Assembly (NCBI GenBank): GCA_950295325.1
Contig: OX485803.1
Coordinates: forward strand, 32,541,554-32,605,553
Direction: 5' to 3'
From: Polytrichum commune
Lineage: Eukaryota; Streptophyta; Polytrichopsida; Polytrichales; Polytrichaceae
Length of the DNA stretch: 64,000 nt
A model generated the notes under the pieces. It searched no databases. It saw only the letters and a list, made by a program, of their open reading frames with translations, and was not told where the DNA came from. Shown here piece after piece: positions 10,312 through 20,460 of the stretch; within the stretch, counting starts at the first letter, position 1, and each line of letters opens with the position of its first letter. A program made the position numbers and the translations under genes.

Positions 10312-11811
10312 CTCTCCCTGGTCATGCCTGGACGCCATGGAAGCCTCCACCGCCTCCGCTTGTCGTTCTCTCTCGCCACCGCCTTCTCCGACGATGTCAG
10401 CACCCCTCTCCTGCAAGCGCTCAGTGTCAGGACCTTCTCCTAACCCAACCTCCGCATGTGCATCATGCATAGGTTCATCGATTGGGATAGGAGTAGAAGT
10501 ATCACCAGGCCCTCGAGGACCTTCAACATCAGGCATGGATGTGTCTCTTTCAGACCCATGCTGGTCCATTGAAGACTGAGCGGTCACGGGGTTTGGGTCG
10601 GCCGACCCAAACTCTCGTGCATCATGAGATTGGCCTTGTTGCACTGTAAGGGGGGGCGGGTTTGGGTCGGACGACCCAAACATGTGGGGGTCGTCCTGCT
10701 GATGGGGCGGGGGGATCACCAGGGGCGGCCGAAGTGGTGGGGGGGTCACAGGTCTAGAAGACCCGGGAAGGCGCCATATATTGGGGTCATCCGCTTGTTG
10801 AACCGGCGGATACGGACGGACGTGGGGGGGAACCATGTGCTGAAAGCTGAAGGAGGATTGCGGCACGGGTTGCGGAGGAATGTTCTGGGGAGGGAAGCCG
10901 GGGGGCAAGTGTGGAAATGAGCCCGGGGGAGCCACCACCAAACCCTGCGCCCACATGCCTCGAATCACTTGCGTGATCAAGTCCGCGCTAGTTGGAGGTT
11001 GCGCCAATGCCCGCAGTCGCTCTTGCTCCAATAAGAGAGCCCTTAGCTCTGCCACTTCGTTCCGCACTGAGGGTTCTTCAGCAGCGGCCTTTTGCAAGCG
11101 GACGCGTTGTTCTTCGTCCCTTAACATCTTCTCGTTGGCTTCTTGCACGGTGAGGACTTCCGACTTCACCTTCACCATCCCTGCGAAGGCACCTGGAGAG
11201 GGAGGGTCCGACCTGAGCCGTTTCGCGAGCTCCATGTCGTCCTCGTCTTCGCTGCTAATGGCAATTGTCTCCTCGATGGCATAGTCGCCATAGAGTTTCT
11301 TGCCTTTTAGTTTCCTCCTCTCCCTGAACGCGGCAGTCGCATCCCTGGAGTACATGTCGCGGGCATCATCAACCGTCAGGACGGGCACCAACTTACTTTG
11401 TGGAGTTGCTACCCGCATTGCCTTCTTTCGTTGAGGGGCTTCAGATTCCTGAGTGAAGCCTGTTCCCCCTTCTTCGACCTCGCCCTCCACTTTAGCCTCT
11501 TCTTCCTCCTCTTCCACCTCCTCATCCTCCTCCTCCTCCTCCCCCTCCTCGTCACGCGGTCGCCGAGAAGATGTGCCTGGATGCACTTGGACCAGAGGCT
11601 CTGGTACAGTAACTGGAACCCTTATGGCCAATTCTTCAGGGTTGACACGCCTTGCCTTATCCAGCGGGCTCTCACCCCCTTCAACAGTCTCCTCGGCGTA
11701 GCTCCCAGGGATCCAGTCTAGTATATCCATCTTCTTCGCCAATGATTTTTGGGCCTTGTAGAATTGGATGTCATTAAGGTCTACATAGTTGTACACGTTC
11801 AGCCCCAACAT
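10312..11811 (-). CDS. Copy 1 exon 3: acidic and proline-rich linker
   Basis: Begins with ATG after TTCTGCAG and ends at GGAGAG|GTAATA, both in phase 0. The product is low complexity: a Glu-rich block, a predicted helical segment with many Arg/Glu/Ala, then a long Pro/Gln-rich part. Two palindromes (10591-10612 and 10660-10681) lie inside the frame and encode EFGSADPNP and MFGSSDPNP. No recognised domain was seen. Without the splice, the frame reads on to a TGA at 10300. Confidence 0.5.
10591..10681. repeat. Two family A palindromes inside a coding exon
   Basis: Palindromes at 10591-10612 (centre GC) and 10660-10681 (centre GA) lie in copy 1 exon 3 without breaking its frame. Both are read in the same phase and yield FGSADPNP and FGSSDPNP. 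Confidence 0.85.
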
Positions 11812-11910
11812 CTGCAGAAATCCCACCAGATGTTATTATATGGCATAACATGTGATTCCACCGAAAAGGGGAAGTACATACAAAACTTAATATCAATTGC
11901 AAAAGTTATA

Positions 11911-11968
11911 GTTTGGGTCGAGCGACCCAAACTAGCATCAGTGTTAGTTTGGGTCGCTCGACCCAAAC
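11911..11968. repeat. Two family A palindromes in copy 1 intron 2
   Basis: Perfect palindromes at 11911-11932 (centre AG) and 11947-11968 (centre CT) lie in the intron between exons 2 and 3. The second centre is the reverse complement of the first. Confidence 0.9.
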
Positions 11969-11997
11969 TATGAAAACAATTATGGTAAGGAGCTTAC

Positions 11998-13330
11998 CAT
12001 GCCAGCGAAGATGGGCTTGGTGCCGCCGAAGACGTTGAATATACAGTCCCCTCTTCTCATCAAGGCCCTCATTATTCGGAGATAGAATTCCATCCGCAAC
12101 TCGTCCGAATGGTATATGGCATATTTTGCCTCGTCGTAGAGGGACTTACTTGCACCCAGGCCTTCTGGAACTTGGAATAGTTTCTGTATCCGGGTTATGG
12201 GGTGGTTCTCCACCTTCAGCAAGGTTGCTTTGAACACAAAGTACAAGCACAACAAATTCATGACTTTGGTTTTCTTGTCCTTTAGTGTCGTGTACACCCC
12301 CTCCGCCGGTGCAGCAATGTAGTGAGACTTAGACACCGCATACTCAGGCTACAATTTCCTCACAATTTCATACACCTGCTCTGCTCTCCTATCCTCTACT
12401 ATCCACAACCACATATCGACCTCCCTAAGCTTAGGGCTTGCATACTCCACGAACTTCGACATGAAGGGCTCGTAGAAGGGTGTACCCATTGTGCCCTCAA
12501 ACGTACTCCCAGGAATGCTCCGGAAGTCTATTATACCAAAGGGGAACCGGTCCGCTGCTCTTACTCGTATTTCTTTCCTGGAATCAAGGCCGGGCCATCC
12601 CTGGATTTTAATAGGGTCAAAAGCAACAAGGTTGAAATGCGCATCCCCCTCAAAACTTACAATCTTCTTCTCCTTTATAAAGTTTGAGAAGGCACGCGTC
12701 GAGTGTTCTGGAAGAGCCAGGTTCTTCCCACCCTTCACCAGTTTTGACTTTAGGAAGTCTTCTCCTGCCTCCCTGATCAGAGCTGCCATGGATGCACTGG
12801 TGAAGTTGTATTCAGCCTTGAACGCTCTCCAGTTCACCTCGTTCACCTCGTCATCGACAAAAAATGTTCTTTTCCGGGATTAGCTTCTGCAGCTCCTGGA
12901 CGATCGTTGTTTTCTTCTTCCTATTCTCCGCCCATTCCTTCATTGTGTAGCATGAAGGAACAAAGGATTTCGGCTTGGTGAAGACTATTTTGGGGTACAC
13001 CCAAAATCTCTTAGGGGTCGGGTTGTTGTGCAAGATGTGCGTTGCCGCCTTTCCCATTTCCGCCTCCGAAAGACCCTGCAGACTTCTAAAGAATTCTCTC
13101 ATGAGAGGCTTCATCGCCTTGAATCGAGAGGACGAGTTGAAGAGGTTGCATGTGTCAGGATCCATGAGATCCCATGTCTCGTGTTTTTCAAACACTGTCT
13201 TCCACTTCTGCCAAACCATGTCGGATGATGTAATCAAGTAGATCTCTCCTCTTAGCTCATTGTACTTCTTTTGCTTGTGACTTGAATTGTCAATTGAGGA
13301 GAACTTGTTTATCATTTGGTATTTGAAAAG
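11998..13330 (-). pseudogene. Copy 1 exon 2: degenerate DNA-methyltransferase-like region
   Basis: The exon runs from CTTTTCAAATAC after TTGTGCAG to donor GGCATG|GTAAGC. Conserved islands shared with copy 2 are GIIDFRSIPG and, near the C-terminal end, ELRMEFY followed by FNVFGGTKPIFAG. The latter resembles motif I of N4/N6-type DNA methyltransferases (D-P-F-x-G-S-G-T, placed C-terminally after a K-P-x-x-L helix), and the DFRxIPG island sits where the catalytic D/N-P-P-Y would be. If homologous, catalysis is probably lost. One frame shift at a T6 run (about 12855) and a TAG stop at 12349-12351 interrupt it; reading continues in the same frame past the TAG with clear similarity to copy 2. Confidence 0.45.
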
Positions 13331-13683
13331 CTGCACAAGAGCATAGAATGCGTGTTAATTCTCAATATGTTGTTTCCAAACAAAGAAGAAAAATGATGAA
13401 CAACAAACTGCGTAGACAAACACAAACTAAAACACAAGGTTTGGGTCGAGCGACCCAAACTGTATGAAGAAACACAAGGTTTGGATCGAGCGACCCAAAC
13501 TATATGAAGAAATGCAAAGTTTGGGTCGAGCGACCCAAACTGTATGAAGAAACCTAAAGTTTGGGTCGAGCGACCCAAACTGTATGAAGAAACACAAAGT
13601 TTGGGTCGAGTGACCCAAACTGTATGAAGAAACACAAAGTTTGGGTCGAGCGACCCAAACTCTGTTTGAGAAACAATGCTCAC
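13331..13683 (-). repeat. Copy 1 intron 1 with six palindromes at exact 40-bp period
   Basis: Palindromes with arms GTTTGGGTCG and CGACCCAAAC start at 13439, 13479, 13519, 13559, 13599 and 13639. Each is 22 bp and is followed by an 18-bp spacer resembling TGTATGAAGAAACACAAA. Two have a single arm mismatch. The intron is bounded by GTGAGC and TTGTGCAG. Transcribed, it could fold into six hairpins. Confidence 0.92.
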
Positions 13684-15011
13684 CTCCCACTTTGGATTCT
13701 TGTCTTTTGCATTCTCCCTTTCCTTGGGAGGCCGGCCGTAGAACTCCCACACATCCCGCGATGCCATGATGTTCATAATCCAAGAAGCTTGATATGCCCG
13801 CTTCTTGTTATTCATGTTGAAATAGCGGGAGATATCGCTCAGCCGGGTTTCGTCATCCGACCACACGACCAATGCCTTCCATACCTTCAATTTTTCCTTT
13901 AGATCATTGGGATCATTCCACTCCGTCATCAGTTGAAGTTTCTTTGAAGCTTCAACACTGTGCTGACCGTCAATCAGCCAAAAATCGCCTTTCTCTATAG
14001 AAGGCCACATATCCGGTGTAGGCATTCTTTTGTGTCCCTGAGGCATGACAACAATAGTCTGCCTATCATGTTTAAACTGGTCGCTCACCATTTGGGCGAT
14101 TAACCAATCAACATACGCATCTTCCTTTGCCCGAACGCACTTCTCTGGTGGCGCTAGGTGGCATTGTGCGATGTTGACATCAAACTTGAATTCTCTGCCC
14201 ATGAAAAAACAATGTAAACACTTGGTGTCGAAATTGTTGAGTATTTTCTGGATCTCCGATGGCTCCACTCCTTCCCCGGGCTTGGACATACGTAGCTCCG
14301 GTGAAACAGGCTCATCTGTCATGGCAGATACTGACTCTCTCAGCCTCTTAGATGGTGTCGTCTGCCGGCTTTGTGATGGCGTCGGTGTTTCACTATCAGC
14401 AGGAGTTGCCGTAGGTGTTGTTCTCCTCGAGTCAGCTGGAACCGGTCGGGGCTTCCTCACTGTTTGAGGTCTTGACGACCCTGCGCCCTCTTCAGCAGTC
14501 GCCTTGCGCCTCACAGCTTGTTGAGATTTTGACTTGCTTTGCTGGGTCTTGTTTATTGCGTTGATTGCCTGCTTAAGTTTAGTGAACCTGGTTGCAACCT
14601 TCGTGTTTGAAATGATCGCATCTATGAAGATTGTATCCAGTTTAACAATGTCTGGCTCAGCGCAGGATTCCTTCACGTATACCGGATCGAATGGCTCGGC
14701 TTGCTCATGCATGAACATGTGCACATTTTCCAGAGAAGAGTTTTCCAGGATGATGTCAACGTGCTCTCCTAGAGCATGAACTGATGCCACCTCCCATCCC
14801 GTCAAAGCATCCCATGTGTGTTGCTCCTCCGTGCCAACCTTCAAAACAAGGAGGATTTTGAATTGAGTTGCCTTTACTACAAGAAAGGACCATGCAATTA
14901 CAAGGTCTTCTTTGCTACGTAGGATTGGTTTTTAGGAGTTTCGTGCTCCTGCCAGATCGCGTCTGGTGCCGGCTTGAACCATCGTTCTCCAGGTCTTTTC
15001 TTGGGGGGCAT
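13684..15011 (-). CDS. Copy 1 exon 1: N-terminal domain and ParB/DGQHR-like domain
   Basis: The exon starts with an ATG directly after an acceptor and ends at donor GAG|GTGAGC. It encodes an N-terminal domain of about 130 residues that aligns by eye with the start of copy 2, then a Lys/Ser/Thr-Pro-rich linker. A ParB/DGQHR-like domain follows, with WLIDGQHSVEA near residue 350 and the hydrophobic WKALVVW strand after it. The GQHS motif matches the D/N-G-Q-H-R/S signature of ParB-fold nucleases and DndB/DGQHR proteins; in those families the residues act in nucleic-acid or nucleotide binding. A one-base slip near 14885 breaks the frame between YVAKKTL and IAWSF. Function is inferred from the motif and fold only. 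Confidence 0.5.
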
Positions 15012-15035
15012 CTGCAAGTAGAAATACATATGTTA

Positions 15036-15727
15036 GTTTCGGTCGAGCGACCCAAACTCTTTCAAATCATATAGGCTTATGTCTGGGTTTAGTAACATTT
15101 ATATATGGGGTTACTTTTCACAGGTTTGGGTCGAACGACCCAAACCTGTGCCTACAATGGCTAATGAATAATATATTATTTGGCTACGAAAACCAATCTT
15201 TAAGTTCATGGATACAACAATCATCAGGAGCTACTGTTCTAGTTGTGGGTCATTTCATTATTGCTTGGGTGTTTGAGTTGTTGTTTATAAGTGTAAGTAT
15301 TGTTCGTAAGCAGTAAAAATTTACGCAGAGTTTGGGTCGTTCGACCCAAACTTTGTAGCGGTATGGAATGATCGGCTATGGCCTTAGATCATACCCAAGA
15401 TGATGATTACCTAAATTATGAATTACCATTTCATGCGCTGTTTGGGTCGAACGACCCAAACTCTGCAGATGGATTGGGCCGAGCAACCCAAAGCATGTGC
15501 TAGTTTGGGTCAAGCGACCCAAACTCTGCAGATGGATTGGGCCGAGCAACCCAAAGCATGTGCTAGTTTGGGTCGAGCGACCCAAACTCTGCAGATGGAT
15601 TGGGTCGATAGGGTTAGATATTCACCCAAGATGATGATTAAATTAATTATAAATGAACATTTGATGCGGAGTTTGGCTAAACCCTAGACCCAAACAATGC
15701 TTATGGTTTGGGTCGAGCGACCCAAAC
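15036..15727. repeat. Dispersed family A palindromes upstream of copy 1
   Basis: Palindromes start at 15036, 15124, 15330, 15440, 15503, 15566 and 15706. Centres include AG, AA and TT. Near 15440-15600 each is followed by CTCTGCAGATGGATTGGG and a half-matching imperfect palindrome, giving a longer composite unit of about 63 bp. Single mismatches occur in 15036 and 15503. Confidence 0.9.
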
Positions 15728-15768
15728 TCTGCAGATGGATTGGCGCCCACAACCCAAAGCATCTGCTA

Positions 15769-16109
15769 GTTTGGGTCGAACGACCCAAACCATCTTCAGA
15801 GTTTGGGTCGAACGACCCAAACCATCTTCAGAGTTTGGGTCGAACGACCCAAACCATCTTCAGAGTTTGGGTCGAACGACCCAAACCATCTTCAGAGTTT
15901 GGGTCGAACGACCCAAACCATCTTCAGAGTTTGGGTCGAACGACCCAAACCATCTTCAGAGTTTGGGTCGAACGACCCAAACCATCTTCAGAGTTTGGGT
16001 CGAACGACCCAAACCATCTTCAGAGTTTGGGTCGAACGACCCAAACCATCTTCAGAGTTTGGGTCGAACGACCCAAACCATCTTCAGAGTTTGGGTCGAA
16101 CGATCCAAA
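15769..16109. repeat. Eleven palindromes at exact 32-bp period
   Basis: Units start at 15769 and then every 32 bp up to 16089. Each is a 22-bp palindrome with centre AA and a constant 10-bp spacer CATCTTCAGA. The last unit carries a T in the right arm and is cut by the copia insertion at 16109/16110; its remainder resumes at 21954. Open frames across this block are by-products of the repeat. Confidence 0.97.
16105..16109. repeat. Target site duplication CCAAA, left
   Basis: CCAAA directly precedes the left copia LTR and is repeated at 21954-21958 after the right LTR. Five bases is the usual size for Ty1/copia integration. Confidence 0.93.
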
Positions 16110-16301
16110 TATTGGGAAATGAGAGGAAGAAGCAAAGAGATCAGCGTAGGAAGCAAGAACACAATACACAATGGTTGCATACAATGGAGAGAGTGATTAG
16201 CTCCTCCCCTTATGCCTTTATTTATATGTATGGGTTAGGACCAGCGTAGACAACCCATATGGGACAATGTCACCGATGCAACCTAACACTATCTTGCAAT
16301 A
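16110..16301 (-). repeat. Copia 3' LTR
   Basis: 192 bp, apparently identical to the LTR at 21762-21953. The pol stop codon (16289-16291) lies just inside it, so the last few codons are read from the LTR edge and polypurine tract. Confidence 0.96.
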
Positions 16302-19300
16302 CTCCCACTTTGCGAGGTGGCATTGTTCTCCAACCCCATTATTTTACTTAACCCCTCATGCCTATCTCTCGCTAAAGCCTTTGTTAGAATGTCCGCTACC
16401 ATATATTGCGTTGGACAATATTCTAACTCTACAATTTTGTTTTCAATCTTTTCTCTAATGAAATGGTGTTGCACATCTATATGCTTCGACCTATCATGGT
16501 TGGTTGGGTTCTTAGCTAATGCCATAGAACCTTGGTTGTCGCACATGATGGTCGTGGCCTCCTCTTGTACACAACCTACATCCTCCATTAATTGCCTTAG
16601 CCAAATGGCCTCCCTCGTGCATCGGTTCATGGCCATGTACTCCGCCTCCATTGTTGATTGTGCCACCGTTTGTTGCCGTTTGCTATTCCACGAAACGGCT
16701 CCCTCTCCGACAAAGAATACGTACCCGGACGTGGACCTACGGTTTTCCACATCGCCGGCCCAATCCGCATCCGAATACCCTTTGACGTTAATATGATTGC
16801 CTCCGATGTGCAACTTCATATCTAAGGTGCCCTTCAAGTAGCGCATGATCCGTTTGACCGCCATCCAATGCATCGGACCCGGTTTCGACATATAGCGGCT
16901 TACCACGCTTACCGCAAATGCGAGGTCCGGTCTTGTGGCCACCATTGCGTACATCAACGACCCCACCGCCTCTTGGTATGGAACGTCCTTCATTTCATGC
17001 AAATGCTCTTCGTGCTCGTCATCCGAAAGCTTCGGCAACGATGTCTTGGTGTCGAGCGGGGTTGCGATGGGCTTGCAATCACTCATGCCGAATCGCTCCA
17101 AAATGGTTTCGATGTAGCTTCGTTGATGCATGGTGATGGTGCGCGACCTCCTATCCCTCTCGAAATGAACGCCGAGGAAGAAATGCAACTCGCCGAGGTC
17201 GCTCATCTCGAATTCGCGCTCGAGGCTAGCCTTCAACTCGTTGATCATGTCCACGTCGTCCGACAAAATCACGAGGTCGTCCACATATATGATGACAATC
17301 ACAATGTAGTTGCAAGTTTGCAAAACATACAACGAGTGATCCGCATGGCTCCTCGTAAAGCCTTTGTTCACGAAGAACACGTGAATGCATTCGTACCATG
17401 CTCGTCCGGATTGCTTCAATCCGTAGAGCGTTTTCCTCAACTTGCATACGAGATGCTCTCGGCCTTTTTGCACGAACCCCTCCGGTTGCTCCATGTAGAT
17501 CACCACGTCCAATTCGCCGTTCAAGAATGCGGTCTTCACGTCCATTTGATGTATCTCCAAGCCCATGGCCGCCGCCAATGCGAGTATGACTCGAATGGTG
17601 TTGAATTTGGCCACCGGTGCAAAGGTTTCGCTAAAGTCTACGCCTTCCACTTGCGAGCACCCCTTTGCTACTAACCTTGCTTTGAAACGAACCACCACGC
17701 CTCTCGCATCTTTTTTCGTTTTAAACACCCATTTGCACTTCACGGCCTTGCGGCCCTTCGGCAACGGAGTTAACTCCCACGTGCCGTTGGCAATGAGAGA
17801 TTCGAACTCCTCTTGCATAGCCAACTCCCACTCGCTCGCATCACTCGATTCAATGGCCTCTCTCACATTTCTAGGTTCCCCGATGGTTGCCATGTTTGCA
17901 TGCTCTTTGTCTTGGGGCGGCGGAATGTGGTTCTTCCACCATTCCCCGAGCGGTTTACGTGCCCTATCCGGATACCTAGAATGGCCCATGGTTTCATTGC
18001 TATGTTGCGGTGGTGGAGGTGCTTTGGTTGCGGGTTTCTTACCGTAGTCAAGTTTCGATGCCTCCGCGCTACGAGTGGATTTCGTGGCCGGAATGTTGGC
18101 CTCCGCATCCTCCTCCTCCTCGATGTCGAGCTCCTCCAAAGGATCGTCGCCGTTGGCCTCCGACTCGTCCACGTCCGATTTGGCGGATATGTCCACCTTG
18201 ACCGCCGGTGTTTCGTCAACGCTCCCACTTGGACAATCCTCCAAATGCGTTTTGTCCTCGAAAAACACCACGTCCGGACTCTTGATGATTTTCTTCGTCT
18301 CCAAGCAAATGAGCCGGTACGCCTTCGTGCCTTCGCAATATCCGAGGAACAAACACTTGACGCCCTTGGCGTCCAACTTCGTCCGCCGTTGATCCGGCAC
18401 CTTCGCATAAGCCACGCAACCGAACACGCGCATGTGGGACACGTGCGGCATCCTCCCGCTCCACGCTTCCTCGGGCGTCTTACCTTCCACGGCCTTCGTG
18501 GGACACCGGTTGCGCACGTACACCGCATTGCACACCGCCTCCGCCCAAAATTCGTGGCCGAGGCGTTGGACATGAATCATGGACCGTGCCATCTCCACGA
18601 TGGTGCGATTGGCCCGTTCGGCCACCCCGTTTTGTTGCGGCGTGTAAGGTGAAGAATTTTGGCGTGCGATGCCATGTTTGCTTAAAAAATCATCGAATGC
18701 CTTAGAAATGTATTCCCCACCGTTATCCGTCCTAAGGACCTTCACTACGTGTTCCGATTGCCTCTCCACCAAGGTTTTCCATTCTTTGAACCTTGCCAAC
18801 ACCTCGCTCTTGGATTTGAGCACATACACCCAAATCTTGCGCGAAAAATCGTCAATGAAGGTGAGAAAATACCTTGCGCCTCCGATGGACGGCGTTTTCA
18901 TCGGCCCGCATACGTCGGAATGCACGAGCTCCAAGATCTTGGTGGCGCGGGTGCCTCCCTCCGTGGGAAACGGACGCCTCGCTTGCTTGCCTTGGACGCA
19001 TCCTTCGCACGCGAACGAATGCACGTCGTTGGGCACCGCTCGCACGTCCATGCCGCTCACCATGGTTTGGAGCGATTTCACGCTATTGGCGTTGAGATGC
19101 CCCAACCTCTTGTGCCAAAGCTCCAAAGGATGCGAGTCGGCCTCCGAATGCGCCAAAGAACTCGTTTCGGCCTCATGCATCACCTTCGTGTCCAATTGGT
19201 ACAAATTGGACTCCAACGACGCCACGGCCAACATCTCGCCGTTGCTCGCCCTCACCACGCATCCCAACGTGTTGAAATGCACTTTCAAACCCCGCGATAT

Positions 19301-20350
19301 GAGTTTGCTCACCGAAAGCAAGTTGGAATGCAAGTCGGGCACGTGAAGCACGTCGTGCATTCTAATGCTCCGTGCACGACCCTTCACACGTGTTTCCACT
19401 AGGATGGAGCCTTTGCCTAGGACCTCTACGATGCCATTGTCACCCATAAACACTTTACGGCCCGAAATGGATTCGTACGTGTCGAAAAATTGCTTATGCG
19501 GTGTCATGTGGTTCGAGGCCCCCGAATCAACTATCCATCTAGTGGTGGAGGTTTTAGACGCCCCATCTCTCACAACAAATGCAAAATCATCGCTCGACCT
19601 CGCGACGTTGGCATTCACCTTGCGTTTCAATCGACAATTGCGAGCGAGGTGGCCCAACTTACCACAATTGTAGCACCTCGGGCCGTCACCTCGCCTCTCG
19701 TTGTTGTCGAACGTGCGAGGTTGGCGGGACAACATGGCCGCATCGTCTCCTTGAGGCTCCTTTTCCTTCCTCTTGGACACCTCATGCATGAGACGTGCGG
19801 TGATGAAATCCAACGTGAGCTCCTTCATGGGGCGCGTCTCCAACGCCGTGATCAAATGGTCGAATGAAGGCGGTAGGCTATCGAGCAAGGTCATGACCAC
19901 GTCCTCGTCCTTCATTGGCACCTCCAAGCATGTGAATTGGTCGGCGAGAGATTTTACCTTGTTGATGTGGTCGAGGATGTCGGCGCCTTCGTCCATCTTG
20001 ATGGTGAAAAACTTCCGCCTAATGAACAAGATGTTGGACAAGCTTTTGGTTTCATGGATGTTGCACAACGTCTTCCACGCTTCCGCCGGTCCTTTACACC
20101 CTTTGATGTGCGCCAACTCCTTGTCCACCAAGCTCGTGGCAATGATGGCGAAGGCTTTCTTGCATCGACGCTCGTACGCCTTCTTCACCTCGTCGCTCAC
20201 CGTGGACGGTGGCGGCAACTCCGAACCCTCCACGATCTCCCAAAGGTCTTTGGTGGACATCACCATCTCCAACTTGAACTTGTAGAGGTTGAAGTTGTCG
20301 CCACCGAACTTGTCGAGCGTGATGTGGCCATCGCCCTCACTAGAAGCCAT
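16289..20350 (-). CDS. Ty1/copia gag-pol polyprotein, intact
   Basis: The ATG at 20350 (MASSEGDGHI) is preferred over an upstream GTG. The 1,353-residue product has, in order: a UBN2-type gag region; a CCHC zinc knuckle (CYNCGKLGHLARNC); protease with WIVDSGASNHM; a GAG-pre-integrase segment (HKRLGHLN); an integrase core ending at the QNGVAERANR motif; reverse transcriptase with VKTAFLNGEL and YVDDLVI; RNase H ending near the C-terminus (KHIDVQHHFIR). No stop or frame shift interrupts it. All catalytic signatures expected for reverse transcription and integration are present, so the element may be competent. The single-frame gag-pol layout is normal for plant copia. Confidence 0.97.
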   Translation of the reverse strand: MASSEGDGHITLDKFGGDNFNLYKFKLEMVMSTKDLWEIVEGSELPPPSTVSDEVKKAYERRCKKAFAIIATSLVDKELAHIKGCKGPAEAWKTLCNIHETKSLSNILFIRRKFFTIKMDEGADILDHINKVKSLADQFTCLEVPMKDEDVVMTLLDSLPPSFDHLITALETRPMKELTLDFITARLMHEVSKRKEKEPQGDDAAMLSRQPRTFDNNERRGDGPRCYNCGKLGHLARNCRLKRKVNANVARSSDDFAFVVRDGASKTSTTRWIVDSGASNHMTPHKQFFDTYESISGRKVFMGDNGIVEVLGKGSILVETRVKGRARSIRMHDVLHVPDLHSNLLSVSKLISRGLKVHFNTLGCVVRASNGEMLAVASLESNLYQLDTKVMHEAETSSLAHSEADSHPLELWHKRLGHLNANSVKSLQTMVSGMDVRAVPNDVHSFACEGCVQGKQARRPFPTEGGTRATKILELVHSDVCGPMKTPSIGGARYFLTFIDDFSRKIWVYVLKSKSEVLARFKEWKTLVERQSEHVVKVLRTDNGGEYISKAFDDFLSKHGIARQNSSPYTPQQNGVAERANRTIVEMARSMIHVQRLGHEFWAEAVCNAVYVRNRCPTKAVEGKTPEEAWSGRMPHVSHMRVFGCVAYAKVPDQRRTKLDAKGVKCLFLGYCEGTKAYRLICLETKKIIKSPDVVFFEDKTHLEDCPSGSVDETPAVKVDISAKSDVDESEANGDDPLEELDIEEEEDAEANIPATKSTRSAEASKLDYGKKPATKAPPPPQHSNETMGHSRYPDRARKPLGEWWKNHIPPPQDKEHANMATIGEPRNVREAIESSDASEWELAMQEEFESLIANGTWELTPLPKGRKAVKCKWVFKTKKDARGVVVRFKARLVAKGCSQVEGVDFSETFAPVAKFNTIRVILALAAAMGLEIHQMDVKTAFLNGELDVVIYMEQPEGFVQKGREHLVCKLRKTLYGLKQSGRAWYECIHVFFVNKGFTRSHADHSLYVLQTCNYIVIVIIYVDDLVILSDDVDMINELKASLEREFEMSDLGELHFFLGVHFERDRRSRTITMHQRSYIETILERFGMSDCKPIATPLDTKTSLPKLSDDEHEEHLHEMKDVPYQEAVGSLMYAMVATRPDLAFAVSVVSRYMSKPGPMHWMAVKRIMRYLKGTLDMKLHIGGNHINVKGYSDADWAGDVENRRSTSGYVFFVGEGAVSWNSKRQQTVAQSTMEAEYMAMNRCTREAIWLRQLMEDVGCVQEEATTIMCDNQGSMALAKNPTNHDRSKHIDVQHHFIREKIENKIVELEYCPTQYMVADILTKALARDRHEGLSKIMGLENNATSQSGSIAR

Positions 20351-20460
20351 TTTGCAACTCAAATGCAAGCTCCCACTCACTTAATGTACCACGAGGGCTA
20401 AAAAACCCTCGAAAATTTTAGAATTTGATTTTAAACTTTGGAATTAATTCAAGGTTCTCA

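Larger units (their letters stand above)
8076..15011 (-). pseudogene. Copy 1: ParB/DGQHR-like + degenerate MTase-like + FCP1-like fusion gene, probably decaying
   Basis: Six minus-strand exons can be chained through GT-AG junctions: 15011-13684, 13330-11998, 11811-10312, 9816-9004, 8862-8509 and 8375-8076. The first three junctions join in phase 0; the donor of the fourth exon is uncertain. In-phase joining puts the ParB/MTase-like part, a low-complexity linker and an FCP1-like phosphatase domain into one product. Defects visible are a frame shift near 14885, a frame shift at a run of six T near 12855, an in-frame TAG at 12349-12351 and an in-frame TGA at 9166-9168. The first exon begins right after an acceptor (CTTGCAG), so a further 5' exon may exist upstream. 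I know of no named plant gene with this domain order. Paralogy with the gene at 52.6-62.4 kb supports the model. Either a recent pseudogene or assembly errors could explain the breaks. Confidence 0.6.

Noticed and set aside
13312-15011. Bacterial or phage contamination carrying a ParB-like gene
   Set aside because: The gene has several GT-AG introns, a eukaryotic FCP1-like exon and lies between plant-type elements.
15769-16109. CRISPR-like array (palindromic repeats with regular spacing)
   Set aside because: The spacers are identical rather than unique, no cas genes exist, and the setting is a eukaryotic nuclear genome.
15697-16249. Three overlapping long plus-strand frames rich in FGSNDPNHLQS
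   Set aside because: They are translations of the 32-bp palindrome repeat in all frames and have no independent coding signal.
16868-20401. Many plus-strand frames opposite the copia pol
   Set aside because: They are antisense shadows of an intact gag-pol gene.
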